This document shows positions 24,579 through 34,778 of a stretch of 64,000 bases of DNA, piece by piece. The DNA is taken from the NCBI RefSeq assembly GCF_009733595.1, contig NZ_WOFH01000009.1, positions 248,001-312,000 of the forward strand, written 5' to 3'. A program made the translations under genes and the position numbers. Numbering within the stretch: position 1 is the stretch's first letter; the number at the start of each line of letters is the position of its first letter. Source of the stretch: Actinomadura litoris (lineage in GTDB: Bacteria; Actinomycetota; Actinomycetes; Streptosporangiales; Streptosporangiaceae). The notes beneath the pieces are model-generated. The model did not search any database. It saw only the letters and a program-made list of their open reading frames with translations, and was not told where the DNA came from.

Positions 24579-25454
24579 TCAGGTACCGTAGCGCCGATGC
24601 CGCGCGGCGTAGGAGCGTATGGCCCGCAGGAAGTCGACCTTGCGGAAGTCCGGCCAGTGGACCTCGCAGAAGTAGAATTCCGAGTGGGCGCTCTGCCACA
24701 GCATGAAGCCGGAGAGCCGCTGCTCCCCCGAGGTGCGGATGACCAGGTCCGGATCCGGCTGGCCGCGCGTGTAGAGATGCTCCGCGATGTGCTCCACGTC
24801 GAGGACCTCGGCGAGTTCCTCGATGCTGGTGCCCCGGCTCGCCTGCTCGATGAGCAGAGAGCGCACCGCATCAGCGATCTCACGCCTACCTCCATACCCA
24901 ACCGCGACGTTCACAATCAGGCCGGGTGCGTCCGATGTGGTCTCTCCCGCGTCTTTCAGGACACGGGCGGTCTTATCGGGCAGCAGGTCGAGGGCGCCGA
25001 CGGGCTTGACGTGCCAGCCGTCGTCGGCGAGCTTGCGGACGGTGTTCTCGATGATCTCCAGGAGCGGGTCCAGCTCCCGCGCGGGCCGGGTCAGGTTGTC
25101 GGTGGACAGCAGCCACAGCGTGACGTGCTCGACCCCCGCCTCGGTGCTCCACTGGAGCAGCTCGGAGATCTTCTGCGCGCCGCGCTGGTGGCCGGTGTTG
25201 ACGTCGGCCAGCCCCATCGAGCGGGCCCAGCGCCGGTTGCCGTCCAGGATGACGCCGATGTGGCGGGGGGTCACGTCGGTGGGCAGCGACGCCTCGACGC
25301 GGCGCTCGTACATCCGGTAGACCGCGTCGCGGACGGTCGCGTACGGGCCGCTGCGGCGGATCGCCGACGTGACGGCGCCGCCGTCCGAGGGGTTGCGGCG
25401 CACCCCTTCCCTCCGCGCGCCGCCGCGCGACATCCCGCTACGCCGAACCCCCAT
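24579..25454 (-). CDS. Short-chain (Z)-isoprenyl diphosphate synthase
   Basis: A 291-residue cis-prenyltransferase of the UppS superfamily. It has the substrate aspartate in VILDGNRRWARS and the C-terminal IRTSGEQRLSGFMLWQS block. It strongly resembles mycobacterial Rv1086, which makes Z,E-farnesyl diphosphate rather than full-length polyprenyl chains; product length here is inferred from that. ATG 25454 follows GAAGGGA at about seven bases; the first 50 residues are basic and variable. It uses IPP from the MEP pathway (IspH is in the window) to feed wall lipid carrier synthesis. Confidence 0.92.
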   Translation of the reverse strand: MGVRRSGMSRGGARREGVRRNPSDGGAVTSAIRRSGPYATVRDAVYRMYERRVEASLPTDVTPRHIGVILDGNRRWARSMGLADVNTGHQRGAQKISELLQWSTEAGVEHVTLWLLSTDNLTRPARELDPLLEIIENTVRKLADDGWHVKPVGALDLLPDKTARVLKDAGETTSDAPGLIVNVAVGYGGRREIADAVRSLLIEQASRGTSIEELAEVLDVEHIAEHLYTRGQPDPDLVIRTSGEQRLSGFMLWQSAHSEFYFCEVHWPDFRKVDFLRAIRSYAARHRRYGT

Positions 25455-25565
25455 GCAGGCATCCCTTCGAGCGACGGTCCCTGGTGCGCGAACGCCGCTC
25501 AATTATGGCCTGACGGCGATACTTCTCCCACCGTTCCGGTGATATCAGGCTGACGCGCTGCGGGA

Positions 25566-25594
25566 CGCCCGCGGCCGGATCCGGCCTGGCGGGC
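25566..25594 (-). terminator. Hairpin after the RHH-like gene
   Basis: An extended inverted repeat around the palindrome GGCCGGATCCGGCC, flanked by GCCCGC / GCGGGC, lies 24 bases beyond the stop at 25618. A small bulge interrupts one side. Confidence 0.6.
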
Positions 25595-25617
25595 ATCCGC
25601 GCGGGGTCGGGCGCCGG

Positions 25618-26139
25618 TCAGGGCTGGGGACCGGCGGCGCGGGCCCGCTCCACGTACTGGAGAGCCGTCCTCAGCTCGGAGAGCCACTCGTCGGTGTTCT
25701 TGCCCACCAGGCGCACGCACCAGGCGAGGGCGTCGCTGCGGCTGCGCGCCACACCGGCGTCCACGAGCGTGTCCAGGACGCGGCGCTCAGGCTGCCGCAG
25801 CCGGGTCATGACCGGCACCGACAGCGTCGTGAACATCTCCCGCTGGTCGCCGCAGTCGGCGCCCCAGGAGACCTTGTGGCCGAAGCGGTGCTCGGCCTCG
25901 CGGGCGATCGCGATGCGCTTGTCGCGGGTGTCCTCGCGGAAGCGCTGGATGTGCCCGGCGAACATCGCGGCCCGCTCGGTCTGCGAGACCTCGGCCGCGC
26001 CGTCGGGCTCGGGGAGGCGGCCGACGACGCTGACCTCCTCGCGGTCGAGCACGACCTCCAGCGGCCCTTCGAACCAGCCCTCGGGGAGCCGTCCGGAGAA
26101 CCAGCCCCGCAACTGCTCCGCTGATTCGTTGGTAGTCAT
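25618..26139 (-). CDS. Probable ribbon-helix-helix regulator, uncharacterised
   Basis: A 173-residue actinobacterial protein of unknown function. Residues about 105-145 (FTTLSVPVMTRLRQPERRVL, LVDAGVARSRSDALAWCVRLV) follow the strand-helix-helix pattern of CopG/RHH DNA-binding proteins; the N-terminal 100 residues match nothing I know. ATG 26139 gives a natural start. A perfect 18-base palindrome (26138-26155) overlaps that start codon, as expected for a tight self-repressor. The RHH call is a pattern judgement, not a database hit. Confidence 0.7.
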   Translation of the reverse strand: MTTNESAEQLRGWFSGRLPEGWFEGPLEVVLDREEVSVVGRLPEPDGAAEVSQTERAAMFAGHIQRFREDTRDKRIAIAREAEHRFGHKVSWGADCGDQREMFTTLSVPVMTRLRQPERRVLDTLVDAGVARSRSDALAWCVRLVGKNTDEWLSELRTALQYVERARAAGPQP

Positions 26140-26155
26140 GTAATCAACATTACAT
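26138..26155. promoter_or_regulatory. Perfect palindrome over the start codon
   Basis: ATGTAAT-CAAC-ATTACAT, a perfect seven-base inverted repeat, covers the start codon of the RHH-like gene. It is strikingly AT-rich for this genome, so chance is unlikely. It probably binds the protein itself or another dimeric repressor. Confidence 0.7.
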
Positions 26156-26176
26156 CGCCATCGGCACAAGCGGCAG

Positions 26177-26208
26177 GGCCCGCGGACGATTGGAGTCGAC
26201 CGTGGGCC
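26177..26208 (-). terminator. Hairpin after the NlpC/P60 gene
   Basis: GGCCCGCGG (26177-26185) pairs with CCGTGGGCC (26200-26208) with one G-U-type mismatch, 28 bases beyond the peptidase stop at 26236. Confidence 0.5.
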
Positions 26209-26235
26209 GGAGAGGTGCTGCGGAGGCGGCGGGGG

Positions 26236-27411
26236 TCAGCCGGAGAGGCCGGCGACCGTCTTCGGGCTGACCCTGACGGCGCCGCGCATGTTGCGGGTGT
26301 AGACGTCCTGGACCTGGACGCGCAGGCCCGTCCTCGGCGCGGCGAGCATCTTGCCCTCGCCGAGGTAGAGGGCGATGTGGGAGATGTAGCCGGGCGCGGT
26401 CGGGTCGTTGGCCCAGATCAGCATGTCGCCCGGCTGGGCCTTGGCGTAGGGGATGACCCATCCCGCGCGCGCCTGGTCGGCGGCCACGCGGGGCAGCTTG
26501 ATCCCGGCGCGGGCGAAGGCGTACTGCATCAGGCCCGAGCAGTCGTAGCCGCCCTCGGCCTCGGACTCGCCGCCCCACACGTACGGCCAGCCGATCCGCG
26601 TGTAGGCGGCGCGGATGACGGTGCGGACCTGGCTCGCGGTCATGACCTGGCCGCGCGCGGTCGGCACGTCCTCGTCGCCGCCCGCCTTCGGGTAGTCGAT
26701 CTCGGGGTTGATCTCGACGGCCCTGGCGTCCTTGGGCAGCACCTTCTTCAGCCGCTTGATGAAGGCGGCGGGCTTGCCCTTGGGGACGCTGATCAGCATC
26801 GCGTTGCCGGTCGGCATGCCGAGCGACTGCGCGGTGGTGTGCGAGACCACGGCGTCCACGTCGCTGATGCCCATCGTCGCGTACGCGCCGACGCGCAGCT
26901 GCGCCGGGTGTTGGCGGCCCCCGGCGGGAACCTGGCTGCCGAGCCGGACGCCGCCGTCGTTGCCCATCGTGAAGGAGATCGCGACGTCGCCCGCGGCCAC
27001 GTTCCGCCACAGCCCGTCGGACTGCGCGGTCGGCTTCGGCGTGTAGTTGCGGAACGTGGACGGCTCGACGCCGAGCAGCCCGACCCGCTTGCCCGCGACC
27101 ATGCCCTGCACCGCGTCCACGACCTCGACGCCCTGGACGCCCTTCTCCGCGCGGACCTTGTCGACCACCTCGGCCGGGAGCGTGGACGGGGCGGCGACCA
27201 GCACGTGCGGGGTGAGCCGCTTGGACAGCGGCGCCACGGCCCGGGAGGAGAGCGAGGCCGACGCGGCGACGAACTGGGCCCGCTGGTCGCCCCGCAGCGG
27301 CGAGCCGCCATCGCCGTCGCGCACGACCAGCACGGCGCCGTTCACGCTGAGAGTGGTGAGTACGGAAACGCCGACGAGCGTGGGCAGGACCCGGCGGTTC
27401 GGCTTTCGCAC
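26236..27411 (-). CDS. Secreted NlpC/P60 peptidase with MacB-like core domain
   Basis: A 391-residue exported protein. An N-terminal signal anchor (about 8-30) precedes a middle region (about 55-235) that resembles the periplasmic core domain of MacB/FtsX permeases (VDAVQGMVAGKRVGLLGVEP, NVAAGDVAISFTMGNDGG). The C-terminal C40 domain (about 262-385) has catalytic C291 in GGYDCSGLMQ and H345 in GYISHIALYLG. It should cut peptide stems of peptidoglycan. The MacB-like module without a permease is unusual and may sense or position the enzyme. GTG 27411 follows AGGGAG at eight bases. Confidence 0.9.
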   Translation of the reverse strand: MRKPNRRVLPTLVGVSVLTTLSVNGAVLVVRDGDGGSPLRGDQRAQFVAASASLSSRAVAPLSKRLTPHVLVAAPSTLPAEVVDKVRAEKGVQGVEVVDAVQGMVAGKRVGLLGVEPSTFRNYTPKPTAQSDGLWRNVAAGDVAISFTMGNDGGVRLGSQVPAGGRQHPAQLRVGAYATMGISDVDAVVSHTTAQSLGMPTGNAMLISVPKGKPAAFIKRLKKVLPKDARAVEINPEIDYPKAGGDEDVPTARGQVMTASQVRTVIRAAYTRIGWPYVWGGESEAEGGYDCSGLMQYAFARAGIKLPRVAADQARAGWVIPYAKAQPGDMLIWANDPTAPGYISHIALYLGEGKMLAAPRTGLRVQVQDVYTRNMRGAVRVSPKTVAGLSG

Positions 27412-27641
27412 AGCGACGCTCCCTCGTTGGTCGATGCCCGTTCTACCACGGCGGCACGCACGGCGACGGCCCCGGTTGAACGGCTACGGCCCGGCTCCAC
27501 GACTATGGCCCAGCGGAGCGACCGACGTCCAGATACCCCACGCGTCGCCGGGTATCCCCGTCCCCGCCCCATTGGTCAGCCGCGTCCCCGCCGTTTCCCG
27601 GTCTGGGTGAGACCAAGGTCACGGTGCCACAAAATGGACAA

Positions 27642-29627
<1,986 letters not shown>

Positions 29628-29658
29628 GCCTCCGATCCTGCCCGATCGCGGCGCGCGG

Positions 29659-31017
29659 TCACGGGGCGAGGGGGGCCAGGGCGGTCTGGATCGCGCGGTG
29701 GAAGGTGGGATAGGCGTAGATCATCTCGCGGAGCGCGGCGGTGGGGGCGCCGGTGTGGACGGCCACGGCCAGCGCGCCGAGGATCTCGCCGCCGGACGGG
29801 CCCGCCACCGTGGCGCCTACGAGGACGCCCCGGTCGGCGTCCTCGACCAGCTTGACGAAGCCGTCGTTGCCGACCTTGTGGATCCAGCCGCGGGTGGACT
29901 CGGGGATCTGCGCCGTCCCCGTGCGGACGGTCAGGTCCTGCTCCCGGGCCTGCGCCTCGGTGAGGCCGACGGACGCGATCTCGGGGTCGGTGAACGTCAC
30001 GCGCGGGACGGCCCGGTAGTCCGCGGCCGCGCCCCGCTCGCCGAGGATGTCGCGGACGGCGATGTTCGCCTGGTACATCGAGACGTGGGTGAAGGCGCCC
30101 TTGCCCGTGATGTCGCCGATCGCCCAGACGCCGTCGGCGGCGCGCATGGCGCCGTCCACCGGGATCGCGCGGGCGCCTTCGTCCAGGCCGACGGCGCCGA
30201 GGCCGAGGCCCTTCAGGTTGGGGCGGCGGCCGGTGGCGACGAGCAGGCGGTCGGCGGTGAGGCGCTCGTCCCCGAGGTGGAGCGTGAGGCCCTCGGCGTC
30301 CTGCGACGCGCCGGTCACCTTCACACCGGTGCGGACGCCGATGCCCTCGCGCTCGAAGACCTCGCGGAGGAGGTCGCTGGACTCGGGCTCCTCGTTCGCC
30401 AGGAGGCGGGCTCCGGCCTCGACCACGGTGACGCGGCTGCCGAAGCGGGAGAACACCTGCGCCATCTCCGCGCCGACGACGCCCCCGCCGAGGACGAGCA
30501 GCGAGCCGGGCACCTCCTCGGTCTGGACGGCCTCGCGGTTCGTCCAGTACGGGAGGCCGGCCAGCCCGTCGATCGGGGGCGCGGTCGGGGACGTGCCGGT
30601 GTTGAGGACGATGCCGCGCCGGGCTCGGACGACCCGGCCCTCGACCGTCACCTCGCCGGGGCCGGTGATGCGGCCCTGGCCCCGCAGGAGCGTCACGCCC
30701 TTGCCGGTAAGGCGGTCGGCGGCGGCGGTGTCGTCCCAGGAGTCGGTGGCCTCCTCCCGGATCCGCGCGGCGACCGGCGCCCAGTCCGGGGTGAGGGTGG
30801 CCGCGCCCGCCATGCCGGGGACGCGGCGCCCCTCGGCGAGCAGCCCGGCGGCGCGCACCATCATCTTGGTCGGGACGCACGCGTAGTAGGGGCACTCGCC
30901 GCCGACCAGCCGCGACTCCACCCCCACCACCGCGAGCCCGGCCTCGGCGAGCCGGCCCGCCGCGTCCTCTCCGCCGGGCCCGAGCCCGATGACGACGATG
31001 TCCACTTCTTGGGTCAT
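29659..31017 (-). CDS. FAD/NAD(P) disulfide oxidoreductase with altered active site
   Basis: A 452-residue flavoprotein of the lipoamide dehydrogenase / mercuric reductase superfamily. It has FAD motif IGLGPGGEDAA (10-20), redox cysteines C42 and C47 (GGECPYYACVPTK), NAD motif LGGGVVGAEMA and the AIGDIT second FAD motif. The usual C-terminal HPTxxE catalytic pair is replaced by Y436-PTFH-R441, so it cannot work as a normal lipoamide dehydrogenase. Probably a member of an actinobacterial subgroup with a different acceptor. Its start overlaps the RNase Z stop by four bases. Confidence 0.92.
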   Translation of the reverse strand: MTQEVDIVVIGLGPGGEDAAGRLAEAGLAVVGVESRLVGGECPYYACVPTKMMVRAAGLLAEGRRVPGMAGAATLTPDWAPVAARIREEATDSWDDTAAADRLTGKGVTLLRGQGRITGPGEVTVEGRVVRARRGIVLNTGTSPTAPPIDGLAGLPYWTNREAVQTEEVPGSLLVLGGGVVGAEMAQVFSRFGSRVTVVEAGARLLANEEPESSDLLREVFEREGIGVRTGVKVTGASQDAEGLTLHLGDERLTADRLLVATGRRPNLKGLGLGAVGLDEGARAIPVDGAMRAADGVWAIGDITGKGAFTHVSMYQANIAVRDILGERGAAADYRAVPRVTFTDPEIASVGLTEAQAREQDLTVRTGTAQIPESTRGWIHKVGNDGFVKLVEDADRGVLVGATVAGPSGGEILGALAVAVHTGAPTAALREMIYAYPTFHRAIQTALAPLAP

Positions 31018-31970
31018 GCCCCACTCCTGCCCAGGAAGTCGCCCGTAGTCACGCGGCGCGGCGGCATGGGCACGCGGTCCAGGTCGTGGACGAGGGTGAT
31101 CTCGCCCCCGAAGACGCGGGACGCCTCGTCCAGGAACCGGCGCTCGTCATCGCCCTTGTAGCGTTCCGAGAAATGGGTGAGGACGAGGTGCCGCACCCCC
31201 GCGCCCGCCGCGATCGCCGCCGCCTGGGTCGAGGTCAGGTGCCCGTACTCGGTCGCGAGCGCCTCGTCCTCGTGCAGGAACGTGGACTCGATGACCAGCA
31301 TGTCGACGCCGTCCGCCAACTCCCGCGCCCCCTCGCACACGCGGGTGTCCATGACGAACGCGACCTTCTGGCCCGGACGGCGGACGCTGCACTCCTCCAG
31401 CGTGACCGTCCGCCCGCCGGCCTCGACCCGCCCCTCCTTCTGGAGGCGCCGGACGAGCGGCCCGCGCACCCCCCGCTCGGCGAGCGCGTCGGGCAGCATC
31501 GTCACGCCGTCGGGCTCCTCCAGCCGGTACCCGTACGCCTCGACGGGATGCGACAGGCGCCGGGCGACCAGCGTGAACGGCTCCTCGGCCAGCGTCGCCC
31601 GGTCGCCGGACACCGGGTGCTCGCGGATCACGTCGGTGTCGCGGAACGCGGACGCGTGCCGCAGCCGCTCCCAGAAGCGCAGGCCGCCGGCGGGGAACGC
31701 CGCGTCCACCGGGTGCTCGACGCCGTCGCGGGCGACGCGCTGGACGATCCCGGGGACGCCCAGGCAGTGGTCGCCGTGGAAGTGCGTCACGCAGATCCAG
31801 GTGACGTCGTGCGCCGACACCCCGGCATGCGCCATCTGCCGCTGCGTGCCCTCGCCCGGGTCGAACAGGAGGCCGTGCCCGTCCCAGCGCAGGAGGTAGC
31901 CGTTGTGGTTGCGGGACTTGGTGGGCACCGCGCTCGCGGAGCCGAGGACGATGAGATCACGAGCCGACAT
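31014..31970 (-). CDS. rnz: Ribonuclease Z
   Basis: A 318-residue metallo-beta-lactamase-fold endonuclease that trims tRNA 3' ends. The zinc motif HFHGDHCLG is at H63-xx-H65-x-D67-H68, with further ligands in VMDTR and VLTHFSERY. ATG 31970 is clear. The four-base overlap with the flavoprotein gene downstream implies translational coupling between two unrelated functions. Confidence 0.95.
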   Translation of the reverse strand: MSARDLIVLGSASAVPTKSRNHNGYLLRWDGHGLLFDPGEGTQRQMAHAGVSAHDVTWICVTHFHGDHCLGVPGIVQRVARDGVEHPVDAAFPAGGLRFWERLRHASAFRDTDVIREHPVSGDRATLAEEPFTLVARRLSHPVEAYGYRLEEPDGVTMLPDALAERGVRGPLVRRLQKEGRVEAGGRTVTLEECSVRRPGQKVAFVMDTRVCEGARELADGVDMLVIESTFLHEDEALATEYGHLTSTQAAAIAAGAGVRHLVLTHFSERYKGDDERRFLDEASRVFGGEITLVHDLDRVPMPPRRVTTGDFLGRSGA

Positions 31971-32021
31971 CCCCCCATCGTGCCGGGCGGGCGGCTCCGC
32001 GAGCGCCTGAATTCGTCGCGG

Positions 32022-32855
32022 TCAGGGGCCCGGCGCGGCGCGGCGGTCCGCCACGGCCCGCCCCCGCGAGCTCGGGACCGAGGCGTACAGCTCCGCCGCG
32101 CGGTCCAGCGCCGCGCCCTCGGCGGGGGTGTCGCCGCGCAGGTGGGAGGCGTCGGCGAGGTGCACGAACAGGTCGGCCTGCCGCTCGACGGCCTCCGCCG
32201 CCCGCATGATCTCCAGCGCCTGGCCGAAGAGGTTGAGCGCGGTGACGGGACGGCGCATCCCCAGGTACGCCTGTCCGAGGCCGGTCAGCGCCAGGGCCCG
32301 GTGGTAGCCGTCGGGGTCGGGCGGCGCGGCGAACGCGTCCGGCAGCGGGCCGAGCAGGTCCAGCGCCCGCTCGGGCGCGCCCGCCGCCGCGAGCGCGCGC
32401 CCGAGGTGGAGGCGCGCCATCAGCACGTCGCGGGCGTCCCCGTCGCGCTCGGCGCGGCGGAGGGCGTCCTCCAGGGCGCGGGCCGCCTCCGTCCAGCGTC
32501 CCCGTTCGAGCAGGGCCAGGCCCTCGGCGGCCGGGTCGCCGGCGGCGAGGCAGTGGTCGAGGACGCGGCGGAGCGCCGCCTCCCGCTCCGGCTCCGGCTC
32601 GTCCCGCTCGGCGAGCTCCCGCGCGTGGTCGTGCGGCGGGCCCGGCAGCGCGAACCGGCCGCCGCCCGCGTCGGTCAGCAGCCCGCGGCCGGCCAGCGTC
32701 GCCAGCAGGCCGCGCGCCTCGTCCTCGGGCAGGTCGGCCAGGACGGCCGCCGCCCGGGGCTCCACGTCCTCGGCCGGGTGCAGGCCGAGCAGCCTCAGCA
32801 GCCGGGCGGCCTCCGGGGGCAGCTCCCGGTAGGCGGCCTCGAACCTCGCGCGCAC
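32022..32855 (-). CDS. TPR protein, remnant of an NB-ARC regulator
   Basis: About 277 residues. The first 75 (FEAAYRELPPEAARLLRLLGLHP ... GLLTDAGGGRFALPG) match the winged-helix segment that follows NB-ARC in SARP/AfsR-like regulators. Four or so tetratricopeptide repeats follow (about 85-260). The DNA-binding domain and the whole NTPase module are missing. GTG 32855 has GGGGAGGA eight bases upstream, so the short form may be translated rather than dead. It interrupts the mca-to-DUF255 order known from mycobacteria. Partner and function are unknown. Confidence 0.7.
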   Translation of the reverse strand: MRARFEAAYRELPPEAARLLRLLGLHPAEDVEPRAAAVLADLPEDEARGLLATLAGRGLLTDAGGGRFALPGPPHDHARELAERDEPEPEREAALRRVLDHCLAAGDPAAEGLALLERGRWTEAARALEDALRRAERDGDARDVLMARLHLGRALAAAGAPERALDLLGPLPDAFAAPPDPDGYHRALALTGLGQAYLGMRRPVTALNLFGQALEIMRAAEAVERQADLFVHLADASHLRGDTPAEGAALDRAAELYASVPSSRGRAVADRRAAPGP

Positions 32856-32901
32856 ACCGGGGGTCCTCCCCGACCGGACGCGCCCCAACCCGGCGGACGC
32901 C

Positions 32902-33129
32902 TCAGGCGTCGTCGGCCGGCTTGTCGGCGGCGGCGGCCCTCGCGGCCTGGGCTCGCTCCCATTCCTGCTGCTTGAGGTCGGCCTCGCGGGGCGCCTGGAT
33001 CTTCTTCATCTGCTTGTTCATCGAGCGGACGAGGAACACCGTGGCGACCGCGAGCGCCAGGAACACCCCGAAGCCGAGGAAGCCGGGGCTGACCGTGTCG
33101 TCGTTGAGGGGGATCGCTAGTGGTAGCAC
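32902..33129 (-). CDS. Small single-span membrane protein
   Basis: A 75-residue protein with one membrane helix (about 13-33, GFLGFGVFLALAVATVFLV) and a charged cytoplasmic tail (QMKKIQAPREADLKQQEWER). GTG 33129 lies inside the end of mca (13-base overlap) with GAGAAGG upstream, so it is coupled to mca. Mycobacteria have a comparable short gene, Rv1083, directly after mca, from memory. Function unknown. Confidence 0.8.
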   Translation of the reverse strand: MLPLAIPLNDDTVSPGFLGFGVFLALAVATVFLVRSMNKQMKKIQAPREADLKQQEWERAQAARAAAADKPADDA

Positions 33130-34055
33130 TGCAAGGACACCTTCTCCCGGATGCCGGCGAACAGATCGTCCTCCGGCAGCTCGGTGTCGACCAGGGACCT
33201 GGCCAAATGGTAGTCCTCCGTCGGCCACGCCTCGCGCTGGACGTCCATCGGGACGACGAACCAGAAGCCGTTCGGGTCGATCTGGGTGGCGTGGGCGAGC
33301 AGGGCCCGGTCGCGGGTCTCGAAGTGGTCGGCGCAGGGGACCTTCGTGGTCACGGCCCAGCGGGCGGGCTCGGTGTCCTCCTCGAAGCGCTTCAACCAGT
33401 CGTGGTAGGGCGACTCCAGGCCGGCCCTCAGCATCGCCTCGTGCAGCGTGACGACCCGCTCCTTGGTGAAGGTCATGTGGTAGTAGAGCTTGAGCGGCGT
33501 CCAGGGCTCGCCCGCGTCGGGGTAGCGCTCCGGGTCGCCCGCCGCGTCGAACGCCTCCACCGACACCTCGTGGCACTTCACGTGGTCGGGGTGCGGGTAT
33601 CCGCCGCGCTCGTCGTAGGTCAGCATCACGTGCGGGCGGAACTCGCGGACGGCGCGCACCAGCGGCTCGGCCGCGGTCTCCAGCGGCTCCAGCGCGAAAC
33701 AGCCCTCCGGCAGCGGCGGCAGCGGGTCGCCCTCGGGGAAGCCGGAGTCGACGAACCCCAGCCAGCGCTGCTGGACGCCGAGGATCTCCCGCGCCCGCGC
33801 CATCTCCGCCTCGCGGACCTTGCCGATGTCGGCCTTCACCTCGGGACGGTCCATCGCGGGGTTCAGGATGTCGCCGCGCTCCCCGCCGGTGCAGGTCACC
33901 ACCATCACCTCGACGCCGTCCGCGACGTACCTCGCCATCGTCGCCGCGCCCTTGCTGGACTCGTCGTCCGGGTGGGCGTGCACCGCCATCAGGCGCAGCG
34001 CCTCCGCGCCCCCGCCCGGCCGTTCCAGCGTCGTACCGTCGATGACCTCGGACAC
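33117..34055 (-). CDS. mca: Mycothiol S-conjugate amidase
   Basis: A 312-residue zinc amidase of the MshB/Mca (PIG-L) family. It cleaves mycothiol adducts of toxins to a mercapturate for export plus GlcN-Ins. Zinc-binding AHPDDESSKG (about 26-35) and the HPDH motif are intact. Length and the C-terminal WFVVPMDVQREAWPTEDYHLA block favour Mca over MshB. GTG 34055 is favoured; earlier in-frame sequence looks non-coding. It marks the host as a mycothiol producer. The divergent DUF4307 gene keeps the mycobacterial order. Confidence 0.94.
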   Translation of the reverse strand: MSEVIDGTTLERPGGGAEALRLMAVHAHPDDESSKGAATMARYVADGVEVMVVTCTGGERGDILNPAMDRPEVKADIGKVREAEMARAREILGVQQRWLGFVDSGFPEGDPLPPLPEGCFALEPLETAAEPLVRAVREFRPHVMLTYDERGGYPHPDHVKCHEVSVEAFDAAGDPERYPDAGEPWTPLKLYYHMTFTKERVVTLHEAMLRAGLESPYHDWLKRFEEDTEPARWAVTTKVPCADHFETRDRALLAHATQIDPNGFWFVVPMDVQREAWPTEDYHLARSLVDTELPEDDLFAGIREKVSLQCYH

Positions 34056-34180
34056 CTGGGGATCTCCCTCTCCGCGAACTGGGACATACAGGGCCGGGCG
34101 GACCCCCGGTTCGGAGCACGCGCCGCGGCAGACGAGAATTGTCCCTGACAACGTCCACGGCCGCCACGGAGATTCCCGCC

Positions 34181-34567
34181 ATGACCACGAGCGTGTCCGA
34201 CGCCCCGGCGTCCGCGGAGCCGAAGCGGGGCCGCCTCGGCCTGGTGCTCATCGGCGTCCTGGCGGCGGTGACGGCGGGCGGTTTCGGCATCCTGGCCGCC
34301 CACACCGGGCAGACCCCCGGCATCGTCCCGCAGACGATCACCTACGACGTCCGCGACGACACCACGGTCGAGATCAGCTACTCGGTCGCCAAGCCGAAGG
34401 GGGACGAGGTGCACTGCAAGATCGACGCCTACGACGTGAACTTCGTGGTGCTGGCGGAGAAGGCGGTCACGGTCCCGGCCGGGACGTCCGGGGCGACCCG
34501 CTCCGACACCCTGCGCACCCCCCGCCGCGCGACCGGCGCGCGGGTCAAGGAATGCCGCAAGGCCTGA
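34181..34567 (+). CDS. DUF4307 membrane protein
   Basis: A 128-residue protein with a short cytoplasmic leader, one membrane helix (about 17-37) and a small outer beta-rich domain (about 45-125) with two cysteines (HCKID, KECRK). It matches the DUF4307 family found between mca and greA in Actinobacteria (Rv1081c in mycobacteria). Function is unknown. ATG 34181 has GGAG nine bases upstream and is preferred over TTG 34139. Confidence 0.85.
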   Translation: MTTSVSDAPASAEPKRGRLGLVLIGVLAAVTAGGFGILAAHTGQTPGIVPQTITYDVRDDTTVEISYSVAKPKGDEVHCKIDAYDVNFVVLAEKAVTVPAGTSGATRSDTLRTPRRATGARVKECRKA

Positions 34568-34683
34568 ACCGCCCACCACACCGCTAGCCACGGCTCACGA
34601 CACGCCTCACCGCCGGGACGCCGACCTGTGTTTGCCCGGTTGCAGACGCCGAGTTCAGGGAACCTTTACCCGCACACACCGGA

Positions 34684-34689
34684 TAGGCT
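34684..34689 (+). promoter_or_regulatory. Putative greA -10 box
   Basis: TAGGCT in GGATAGGCTAGAG, placing transcription start near 34696 and giving a leader of about 80 bases before GTG 34779. No convincing -35 is visible. The 211-base gap 34568-34778 holds nothing else I recognise. Confidence 0.4.
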
Positions 34690-34778
34690 AGAGGTTTCAC
34701 CCGGCCGCACTTCATGTCGATGTGGCGCTCTCCCCGGCGGGACGAGCGAGGATCGCAACATGTGGATGAGGAGTACCC

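Noticed and set aside
32856..32888. TTG 32888 as the start of the TPR gene
   Set aside because: The rare TTG has no ribosome site, while GTG 32855 has GGGGAGGA at eight bases.
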